Shown here: in pieces, positions 1-5,314 of the stretch | Position numbering within the stretch: position 1 is the stretch's first letter | How the letters are laid out: the number at the start of each line of letters is the position of its first letter | From: a bacterium | GTDB taxonomy: Bacteria; Patescibacteria; Saccharimonadia; Saccharimonadales; UBA4665 | Direction of reading: 5' to 3' | Length of the DNA stretch: 5,457 nt | Assembly (NCBI GenBank): GCA_021778165.1 | Contig: JAJYCU010000048.1 | Location: 1-5,457 of the forward strand | The notes under the pieces: model-generated | Database searches by the model: none | Seen by the model: only the letters and a program-made list of their open reading frames with translations | Told to the model about the DNA's origin: nothing | Translations under genes and position numbers: made by a program

Positions 1-1
1 A

Positions 2-619
2 CACGGTAATGGCTCTAAACTTTTAATGCCTTCAGGTTGGTTTCGTTCAGAAGAAAAAAACGAAGATGATGAAATTAATTATCATATGGCCGATGAATTG
101 GGTGATATATTATGGTTTAGTTCAGATTGTGCTATTCGTCTAGGTTTTTCAGTTATCGATGCTTGCAAAAAAAGCGTATTAGTAAATAATTTAACGGCCA
201 ATCAGCCAGTATTATCTTTTATGGATATTGAAACAGCTGCATTATTAAATGCAAAAAAGATACGAGTACCAAATAATAGTGGCCTAATGTTGCAAAACAT
301 ACCTGAAGAATTTCGTATAACCAGTCTTTCAGATAATCCTTTTTACGTCTTTATCCGTTTAATTTCAAGATTAGGCAAAATATTAAATAATGGACAAGTT
401 GATTCTGGCCCTTCAACCGCTACTGATTTTGAACCAATTCAAGATGCTGCTGAAGTTATAGGATCAATAATATTTTCCATCTCTTACATTGCAAAAAACC
501 GGCTAGGAATATCGATTGAAGATATAGCTAGATTTAATATAGCAAAACTGAAAAATCGTCAGTCATATGGTAAAGAAAACGACATAGTCTTAAATTTAGA
601 TTTTCTTACTAATAAATAA
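2..619 (+). CDS. MazG-like nucleotide pyrophosphohydrolase with two MazG units, 5' end outside window
   Basis: The frame is open to the left edge (H-G-N-G-S-K-L-L precedes the Met at 26, with no Shine-Dalgarno), so that ATG is probably internal and the gene is partial. Numbering from that Met: residues 22-50 (ADELGDILWF..., then RLGFS and a helix) match the core of MazG-type all-alpha NTP pyrophosphohydrolases; E24 and D27 of ELGD are the expected Mg ligands. Residues about 105-178 look like a second MazG unit: a helix (RLISRLGKIL), a second helix (AAEVIGSIIF), then RLGISIEDIARFNIAKLKNR, which resembles the usual MazG ending. In this second copy the acidic positions are mostly basic or Ser, so it is probably inactive. 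MazG enzymes cleave (d)NTPs to NMP and PPi in the cytosol, cleaning the pool. The nearby tmk and thyX make a role in dUTP or dNTP control plausible, but substrate cannot be read from sequence. It converges with alr. Confidence 0.72.
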   Translation, partial: HGNGSKLLMPSGWFRSEEKNEDDEINYHMADELGDILWFSSDCAIRLGFSVIDACKKSVLVNNLTANQPVLSFMDIETAALLNAKKIRVPNNSGLMLQNIPEEFRITSLSDNPFYVFIRLISRLGKILNNGQVDSGPSTATDFEPIQDAAEVIGSIIFSISYIAKNRLGISIEDIARFNIAKLKNRQSYGKENDIVLNLDFLTNK

Positions 620-630
620 GCAAGCGATTG

Positions 631-678
631 ATCAACAAGATAATAGTTAATTAATCAACTATTATCCTTCTTGTTGAT
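631..678. terminator. Imperfect inverted repeat between convergent genes, possible bidirectional terminator
   Basis: Bases 639-648 (GATAATAGTT) pair perfectly with 657-666 (AACTATTATC) around an 8-nt loop, and 631-638 (ATCAACAA) pair with 671-678 (TTGTTGAT), giving an 18-bp stem interrupted by a 4-nt bulge (667-670). It starts 12 nt after the MazG-like stop and covers the last codons of alr. The position between two convergent genes fits a two-way terminator. Against this, the stem is AT-rich and neither side has a clean T-tract, so it may instead act as a 3'-end stabilising hairpin. Confidence 0.5.
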
Positions 679-1811
679 TCTGAAAATCCAGTCATTAGTG
701 AATATCTAAATAAATCATGATTTATTGCTAAACAATTAATTGAGTTTAAATCATCAGGTCTATCGCTTATAACCGTAACTACGTCGCCAAACTTTAAATC
801 AATGCCTTCAATATTAATCATAGTATGATTCATACATATTCGGCCAACAATTGGTAAAAATTTATTATTAAAACTTACACTACGGATATTACTTAAACTA
901 CTAGGAATACCTTCATAATAACCTAATGGCAATACAGCGATATTCATTTTCCTAGGAGCATCAAAAATTCCATTGTAACTTACTCTATCTCCTTTTTTTA
1001 AAGCTATTACTTTTACGATTGTACTAGTAAATTTCAGGGCTGGTTTTAGACCATTAAGACATTTTGAATGCTTATCTTTTTTCGAAAGTGGGCTTATTCC
1101 ATATAATCCAATACCAAGACGAAGTGAATTTGCATGACGACTAACTACTTTAACACTCCCTGCAGTCTGAGCTATGTGTATGTATTTAGGGTTGAAACCA
1201 AGACCAAGAATTTTATCTACTAAATTATCAAAAACCTTAACTTGGCCCAAAGTGTATGAATTATCTCTATCATTGTCAGCATCAGCTAAATGAGTCATGA
1301 TGCCTTCAATATTTATATTAGAATATTTTTTAACCTCATTTAAATACTCATTTATTTCATCTACTTGTAAACCCATTCTATTCATGCCTGTATTTAACTC
1401 GATATGGATATTTACTGGTTTTTTGTAAAGACCAAGGGATTTTAAGCCTTCAATATCTTGAATGACAAAAGAACATTTTTTAGTATTTAACAAATTAAAA
1501 TTGACTGGCTTTATATATCCTAATACCAAAATTTTATGTTTTGAAATATTATTAATTTTTGCGGCCTCAAAATAACCATCAACAGCTAAAAAATCACAAT
1601 TTACAGAGTTCAATATCTTAGCAACTTGAATTATTCCGTGGCCATAAGCATTGGCTTTTAAGACAGGAATTATTGAGAAATTTGGGTTATTATTTTGAAT
1701 AATATCAAAGTTATTTATAATACTACTTTTACTAATTTCAATTATATTTAATGTAGAGAATTTATTTCCTGAAAGACTTTTGATTATACTTTTTATTTTG
1801 CCTCTGAGCAT
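651..1811 (-). CDS. alr: Alanine racemase (PLP-dependent)
   Basis: This enzyme interconverts L- and D-alanine in the cytosol, supplying D-Ala for peptidoglycan. Numbered from the ATG at 1811 (386 aa, normal family length), the N-terminal PLP barrel has VLKANAYGHG with the PLP lysine K52, GMNRMG at 142-147, THLADAD at 173-179 and RLGIGLYG at 231-238. The C-terminal beta domain has the catalytic tyrosine Y279 in VSYNGIF, GYYEG (297-301), GRICMN (323-328) and Y370 near the end. Departures from the common consensus are SYN for SYG, GYYEG for GYxDG, CMN for CMD, and a changed C-terminal RVxR region. An in-frame TTG at 1835 would add eight residues (MIIWYTLN), but those codons overlap an extended -10 box (TGGTATACT), so I chose ATG 1811. 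The gene is visibly richer in A+T, Lys, Asn and Ile than thyX. It is divergent from the 48-residue ORF and not in an operon here. Confidence 0.93.
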   Translation of the reverse strand: MLRGKIKSIIKSLSGNKFSTLNIIEISKSSIINNFDIIQNNNPNFSIIPVLKANAYGHGIIQVAKILNSVNCDFLAVDGYFEAAKINNISKHKILVLGYIKPVNFNLLNTKKCSFVIQDIEGLKSLGLYKKPVNIHIELNTGMNRMGLQVDEINEYLNEVKKYSNINIEGIMTHLADADNDRDNSYTLGQVKVFDNLVDKILGLGFNPKYIHIAQTAGSVKVVSRHANSLRLGIGLYGISPLSKKDKHSKCLNGLKPALKFTSTIVKVIALKKGDRVSYNGIFDAPRKMNIAVLPLGYYEGIPSSLSNIRSVSFNNKFLPIVGRICMNHTMINIEGIDLKFGDVVTVISDRPDDLNSINCLAINHDLFRYSLMTGFSESTRRIIVD

Positions 1812-1817
1812 ATTTAG

Positions 1818-1826
1818 AGTATACCA
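1818..1826 (-). promoter_or_regulatory. Extended -10 promoter of alr, apparently leaderless
   Basis: Read on the minus strand, TGG-TATACT is a strong extended -10 element (TGn plus 5/6 match to TATAAT). Only six bases separate it from the alr ATG at 1811, so transcription would be expected to begin at or within a base of the A of ATG. No convincing -35 is present at 17-18 bp (CGAATA), which is tolerated with a TGn extension. There is no Shine-Dalgarno. Confidence 0.6.
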
Positions 1827-1852
1827 AATTATCAAATACTTATTCGTCTATC

Positions 1853-1881
1853 TTTACAGAAAAAAATTACATTGATAAAGT
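1853..1881 (+). promoter_or_regulatory. Promoter of the 48-residue ORF, apparently leaderless
   Basis: TTTACA (1853-1858, 5/6 to the -35 consensus) is followed after exactly 17 bp by TAAAGT (1876-1881, 4/6 to the -10), which also carries a TGA extension (1873-1875). The ATG at 1888 lies six bases after the -10, the same spacing as for alr on the opposite strand. The -35 box sits close behind the alr promoter, making a compact divergent control region. Confidence 0.45.
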
Positions 1882-1887
1882 AAATAT

Positions 1888-2034
1888 ATGAATAATTATC
1901 CAAAAATCAGCGAAGATATAATTAAAGAAAAAATACTAAATTATGTTAGTCGAAATATTGAACCAGAGAACCCAAAACAACAATTGATACAACAGTTAAA
2001 AAACCATCAATTCCATCTAATTAATTATCAATAA
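1888..2034 (+). CDS. Small ORF of unknown function, 48 aa
   Basis: This ORF encodes a 48-residue hydrophilic protein beginning MNNYPKISEDIIKEK and ending HLINYQ. I do not recognise it. The first two thirds looks helical and charged (SEDIIKEKILNYV), and a Gln/Lys-rich stretch (about 30-38) follows; there is no signal peptide, membrane segment or cysteine. Evidence that it is a gene: a stop-free run of this length is uncommon in DNA this AT-rich, and a -35/-10 pair with 17-bp spacing ends six bases before the ATG. Evidence against: no Shine-Dalgarno and no known family. An in-frame TAA at 1876-1878 fixes the upstream limit. It is divergent from alr and lies 146 bases before tmk. Confidence 0.45.
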   Translation: MNNYPKISEDIIKEKILNYVSRNIEPENPKQQLIQQLKNHQFHLINYQ

Positions 2035-2129
2035 AAACATTAAACTTTTTTATAAAAAATAATCTACTCTTAGCTCATTGATAATAATTTTCTTATCCGA
2101 TTAAGAACTCCAATCTTATAAGTCTGAAC

Positions 2130-2158
2130 TTGCTTAATTTTTTTACTAAACATATAAT
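2130..2158 (+). promoter_or_regulatory. Promoter of tmk
   Basis: TTGCTT (2130-2135) and a perfect TATAAT (2153-2158) are separated by 17 bp, which contains a run of seven T. Start of transcription would fall near 2165, leaving a leader of about 15 nt that carries the Shine-Dalgarno. The rest of the 2035-2180 gap holds only AT-rich sequence and the TTATCCGATT motif at 2093-2102. Confidence 0.55.
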
Positions 2159-2169
2159 CATAACAAATT

Positions 2170-2175
2170 GAGGGG
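2170..2175 (+). promoter_or_regulatory. Ribosome binding site of tmk
   Basis: GAGGGG contains the anti-SD-complementary GAGG and ends five bases before the ATG at 2181. It supports this start and contrasts with the SD-less starts of alr, the 48-residue ORF and the 215-residue gene. Confidence 0.65.
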
Positions 2176-2180
2176 AATAT

Positions 2181-2876
2181 ATGAAAGTGTATGAAAACTT
2201 AGTTGCAATTGAAGGAATTGATGGCTCAGGCAAGGCAACTCAAACAGGATTAATATCTAATTATTTTTCTAAAAAAATAGGTAAATCTGTATTACAAATG
2301 AGTTTTCCTCAATATGGTCAACCATCTGCAGTCTTTGCTGAAAAATATCTAAACGGTGAATACGGTGGTGCTGATGATGTGGCAGCAGATTTAGGTTCTT
2401 TAATATTTGCTCTGGATAGATTTGCAGCAAAGCCAATTATTGAAAATCACTTAAATTATCCAAACAGTATTGGAATCTTAGATAGATTTGTTGGTGCCAA
2501 TCTAGCACACCAAGGTACTAAAATTCCTGACAGGGACTCACGCCTTGAATTCTATGAAAGGATACGTATGACCGAATTTGAAATTTTCGAAATTCCAAAA
2601 CCAATCATGAATATTGTCCTTTTATTATCAACCGATATTGCCCAAATAAATGTCGACAGTAAAAGTAGCAGGTCTTACACTACTAAAAGAAGAGATATAC
2701 ACGAAGAAAGTGCATCACATTTAGATAGAGCTAGCGCAAATTACATAGAATTATGTCAAATTTATCCAGATGAATTTACCCCAATCCAATGTATAGATGA
2801 AACAGGGAGAATGAGAACGCCTGAAGATATTCAAACCGAAGTACAACAAATATTAAGAAATGTTTTAAATATATAA
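2181..2876 (+). CDS. tmk: Thymidylate kinase (dTMP kinase)
   Basis: This cytosolic kinase phosphorylates dTMP to dTDP with ATP, the step after ThyX. At 231 aa it has the full P-loop kinase fold: Walker A GIDGSGKAT (12-20), a substrate loop SFPQYG (41-46, the FPxY type rather than the REPGG type of many bacteria), YLNGEYGG (56-63), ALDRF (77-81), the signature DRFVGANLAHQ (101-111, DRF instead of DRY), and a lid with several basic residues followed by DIHE (163-175). The YLNGE-type sequence resembles a dTMP kinase group I associate with Firmicutes and CPR bacteria. One oddity is Ala19 directly after the Walker A lysine, where Ser or Thr normally helps hold Mg; Thr20 follows. The gene has its own promoter and SD, and its stop is 79 bases before thyX, so co-transcription with thyX is possible. 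A kinase of another deoxynucleoside monophosphate is the main alternative. Confidence 0.9.
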   Translation: MKVYENLVAIEGIDGSGKATQTGLISNYFSKKIGKSVLQMSFPQYGQPSAVFAEKYLNGEYGGADDVAADLGSLIFALDRFAAKPIIENHLNYPNSIGILDRFVGANLAHQGTKIPDRDSRLEFYERIRMTEFEIFEIPKPIMNIVLLLSTDIAQINVDSKSSRSYTTKRRDIHEESASHLDRASANYIELCQIYPDEFTPIQCIDETGRMRTPEDIQTEVQQILRNVLNI

Positions 2877-2894
2877 TTAATTATCCGATTGTTA

Positions 2895-2900
2895 TATAAT
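2895..2900 (+). promoter_or_regulatory. Possible -10 box upstream of thyX
   Basis: A perfect TATAAT lies 18 bases after the tmk stop. No good -35 is seen at 17 bp (the place is taken by TATAAT at 2872-2877), so the call rests on the -10 alone in AT-rich DNA. Initiation would fall at about 2907-2908, giving thyX a leader of about 48 nt that starts at the Met-Trp-Trp mini-ORF. Confidence 0.4.
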
Positions 2901-2907
2901 TTAATTA

Positions 2908-2919
2908 ATGTGGTGGTGA
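2908..2919 (+). other. Met-Trp-Trp-stop mini-ORF in the thyX leader
   Basis: ATG TGG TGG TGA begins seven bases after the TATAAT box, the same geometry as the leaderless starts elsewhere in this window. It has no Shine-Dalgarno. It could be a translated minimal upstream ORF or a chance string; I cannot decide from sequence. Confidence 0.2.
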
Positions 2920-2924
2920 AATAA

Positions 2925-2944
2925 GCTTACAAATTAAGCAGGAG
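2925..2944 (+). promoter_or_regulatory. Small hairpin next to the thyX Shine-Dalgarno
   Basis: GCTTA (2925-2929) can pair with TAAGC (2935-2939) around a 5-nt loop. AGGAG (2940-2944) follows at once and is the ribosome binding site of thyX, 11 bases before the ATG at 2956, which is slightly long spacing. The AGGAG decides this start. The five-pair stem is weak and any regulatory role is speculation. Confidence 0.45.
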
Positions 2945-2955
2945 ATTTCAAAACC

Positions 2956-4557
2956 ATGGTAAGTAAAGAACAAAATATTTTCCTAGATTACAGTACTAAC
3001 CCACCAACTCGAACTACAGCAGGAAAAGAATTTTTAGAAAACGTCGTTACCGATATCGAGGGTCCTGTTTATACATTTTATGATTCTATGTCGCCAATGG
3101 TAATAGCTGCAGCAATGGCCCGGTTATCTAGACGAGGTAGTGACGCAAGAGAGATATTACTAGATGAATTTGCTCTAGATAGTGATGATGTAATTGGCTT
3201 ATTCCAAAGAGTCGTATCAGGATATGGCGATGACTCAGTCCAACAACTTGTTGGCCAACACATAGTAGTTGAAAATGCTTCAAATTTATTAACAAAAAAA
3301 CTTGAATGGGGTCGATTTGGGTCTTATCTTGAACAGTCAACTCGATACATATTTTTTGATGAGCTAGATCAAAATGGTAAATATAAGTATTTTATTCCTG
3401 AGAACTTCGATGATTCTACTACTAAAAAATATGTTGAAAACCTAGATCAAATATTTGAAAACTATTCAAAAATGGCCAGGGATTTAACTTTATATGTTAG
3501 AGAGAACTCCGATAAACCATCCGATCCAAGTGATAGATCGGCATGGTTAGCCGCAACTAGAGCACAGGCATGTGATGCAATTCGTACAGTTCTTCCTGTT
3601 GCTACAAAATCGACTGTTGGTATTTTTGCCTCAGCTCAAGCAATTGAAAATTTAGTTATTAGATTAACAGCTGACCGTTTAATAGAAGCTAGGCATGTCG
3701 GAAAGTCTATTCTGCAAGAAGTTAGAAAAGTAATGCCTGTTTTTTATGAAAGAGCTGACAGACCTGACCGTGGGATGGCAACAAGTGCCTATTTAGCAAG
3801 TAAAAAATCTACTATAGAAGAAATTGTATCAAAACTAGACCAATCTCACGACATAGAAAATGACCCTGTTGTACTATCAGGCTATTGGCCTGAGAATGAA
3901 CTCGATATAATCCCAGATATATTATTTTCAGAAAGTACAATTAGCACCGAAGGATTAAAACAAATTACTAATAAAATATCAGAGGAAGAAAAAATAGCAA
4001 TACTAAATACATATATGGGAGAAAGACATAATAGGAGACATCGTCCTGGTAGAGCAATGGAATTTCCTCATTATAAGTTTGAGATTACGGCAGACTACGG
4101 CACATTTAGAGACCTTCAAAGGCACCGAGTTGTTGATGGCTTTGAATGGCAAAAATTAACCAGTAGTCATGGATACGATATCCCAAAATTAGTTCAGGAA
4201 GCGGGAATGACGGAAACCTTTATTGAGTGCTTTGATTTATCGGAAAAATTAGTAAATTACCTGATAAATGAAGGATACGAAGAGGAATCTCAATATGCAA
4301 CATTGCTTGGTCATAAAATGAGATATAGATTTATGATAAATGCTAGGGAAGCTTTTCATTTAATTGAACTAAGAACTCAACCACAAGGTCATCCAGGATA
4401 TAGAAAAATCGCCAATATAATGTTTGAATTAATTAAGGAAAAACATCCAAATATTGCCAGTGCTATGCATTTCGTAAATACTTCAGAAGACCCAGAATTA
4501 ACCCGTTTAGCTGCCGAAAAAGCTACTCAATTTAAACTAAATAATCTTAGTAGTTAA
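2956..4557 (+). CDS. thyX: Flavin-dependent thymidylate synthase, double-length (two ThyX units fused)
   Basis: ThyX makes dTMP from dUMP with FAD, NADPH and methylene-tetrahydrofolate. Typical ThyX is roughly 220-250 aa and tetrameric, with signature RHR-x7-S-x-R; this protein has 533 aa and two ThyX-like halves. N-half: EWGRFGSYLEQSTRY (117-131) keeps R120, S128 and R130 but has W118-G119 in place of R-H; DAIRTVLP (207-214) matches the usual ARxVLP segment; the later NAR motif has become A225-S-A227. C-half: RHR is intact at 389-391, but Q399 and L401 replace the S and R; INAREAFHLIELR (461-473) keeps N462, R464 and R473, followed by a segment with R483. Neither half has a complete site, yet together they hold every element. 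The AGGAG at 2940 sets the start. tmk lies just upstream, encoding the next pathway step, and no ThyA is seen in the window. Long ThyX-like proteins of this kind may already exist in databases; activity here is inferred. Confidence 0.85.
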   Translation: MVSKEQNIFLDYSTNPPTRTTAGKEFLENVVTDIEGPVYTFYDSMSPMVIAAAMARLSRRGSDAREILLDEFALDSDDVIGLFQRVVSGYGDDSVQQLVGQHIVVENASNLLTKKLEWGRFGSYLEQSTRYIFFDELDQNGKYKYFIPENFDDSTTKKYVENLDQIFENYSKMARDLTLYVRENSDKPSDPSDRSAWLAATRAQACDAIRTVLPVATKSTVGIFASAQAIENLVIRLTADRLIEARHVGKSILQEVRKVMPVFYERADRPDRGMATSAYLASKKSTIEEIVSKLDQSHDIENDPVVLSGYWPENELDIIPDILFSESTISTEGLKQITNKISEEEKIAILNTYMGERHNRRHRPGRAMEFPHYKFEITADYGTFRDLQRHRVVDGFEWQKLTSSHGYDIPKLVQEAGMTETFIECFDLSEKLVNYLINEGYEEESQYATLLGHKMRYRFMINAREAFHLIELRTQPQGHPGYRKIANIMFELIKEKHPNIASAMHFVNTSEDPELTRLAAEKATQFKLNNLSS

Positions 4558-4575
4558 ATAAATTATTAATTAATA

Positions 4576-4604
4576 TATACAAAGAATAAATAATATCCTA
4601 TAAT
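4576..4604 (+). promoter_or_regulatory. Promoter of the 215-residue gene
   Basis: TATACA (4576-4581, 4/6 to TTGACA) and a perfect TATAAT (4599-4604) are spaced 17 bp apart. The ATG at 4616 is 11 bases after the -10, so the predicted leader is only about 4-5 nt, too short for a Shine-Dalgarno, and none is present. Confidence 0.55.
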
Positions 4605-4615
4605 AATCAATTATT

Positions 4616-5263
4616 ATGTTAGGTGAAAAACCAAAATCTTCAAAAACTGAACCCGTACCGGCAGTTAGCGGTATTGGTCGTTCACTGGATGACAATGTTT
4701 GGTTATATAATTTTGAAGAAATATTAGGGCATTTAGCTAAAACAAATAATTTTACATTTGACTTAAGAAAATTACCATCTATTATTCATGCATCCGCCAG
4801 TGAAGTCAGAAGTTCGGGTCAACTCAAAGGGCATGAATCAAGTGATGACTTAATTGAAAAAATAATTAGTCAAAAATTAGTCGATGAAAATTTAGCTTTA
4901 AATGGCTTAGCTTTATTTGCTCAATCAATAAGTCTAAAAAGTCTTTCTAATAAACCTGGTCGGCATGATATAAGCCTACGAATTAAAAGATTCCCATATA
5001 AAAATAGTTTCGAATCTTATATTGAATATGAGAGAAGTAGAGTTAGAACATTAATAAATCCCCATCAACCCCCAATCGCTAATCCAACAACTCCACCAGC
5101 AGGTCTATTAGATTTATACTTAGGCACTGTTGTATCTTCAAAAGGGACTAAACCTATTAATCAAAAAGTTAAAATAGAACTAGGCGAGTATGTTAGAGAT
5201 TCTAGACTAAACTTCGGTGGTTTAACTAGCATTCCTGTTACTAGGAATAGAAAAGTTAGTTAG
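4616..5263 (+). CDS. Protein of unknown function, 215 aa
   Basis: I do not recognise a family. The N-terminus (1-18) is polar and Pro/Lys-rich and looks disordered. Residues about 23-110 look mostly helical (NFEEILGHLAK, DDLIEKIISQKLVDENLALNGLALFAQSI). A basic stretch with aromatic residues follows (RIKRFPYKNSFESYIEYERSRVR, about 122-144 including flanks), then a proline-rich linker (PHQPPIANPTTPPAG, 149-163), a hydrophobic strand-like piece (LLDLYLGTVV, 164-173) and a basic tail (VTRNRKVS). No signal peptide, convincing membrane helix, cysteine or catalytic motif is visible, so it is probably cytosolic; the basic tail could bind nucleic acid, but that is only a guess. It has its own promoter, starts 58 bases after thyX, and ends 51 bases before a convergent gene. 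Codon use resembles the neighbours, and the uninterrupted length plus promoter make it a real gene. Confidence 0.75.
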   Translation: MLGEKPKSSKTEPVPAVSGIGRSLDDNVWLYNFEEILGHLAKTNNFTFDLRKLPSIIHASASEVRSSGQLKGHESSDDLIEKIISQKLVDENLALNGLALFAQSISLKSLSNKPGRHDISLRIKRFPYKNSFESYIEYERSRVRTLINPHQPPIANPTTPPAGLLDLYLGTVVSSKGTKPINQKVKIELGEYVRDSRLNFGGLTSIPVTRNRKVS

Positions 5264-5314
5264 TTTAATCCATCTATTATTAATGAACTTGCTAAAAATT
5301 ATTTAATTTAAATT

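Noticed and set aside
2047..2060. TTTTTTATAAAAAA-like palindromic stretch after the 48-residue ORF
   Set aside because: A/T-only symmetry of this kind is expected by chance in DNA this AT-rich; the stem would be very weak.
2138..2144. Run of seven T after a possible ATTAAG/CTTAAT pairing, as an intrinsic terminator
   Set aside because: The stem is only 6 bp with a 27-nt loop, and the T-run sits exactly between the -35 and -10 boxes of the tmk promoter.
2873..2884. 12-bp perfect palindrome ATAATTAATTAT over the tmk stop as an operator
   Set aside because: Simple A/T palindromes are common by chance here and it has no second copy at a comparable site.
3078..3340. Two overlapping minus-strand open frames (61 and 70 residues) inside thyX
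   Set aside because: They lie wholly antisense to the well-supported thyX reading frame, have no family resemblance and no promoter or ribosome binding site that I can see.
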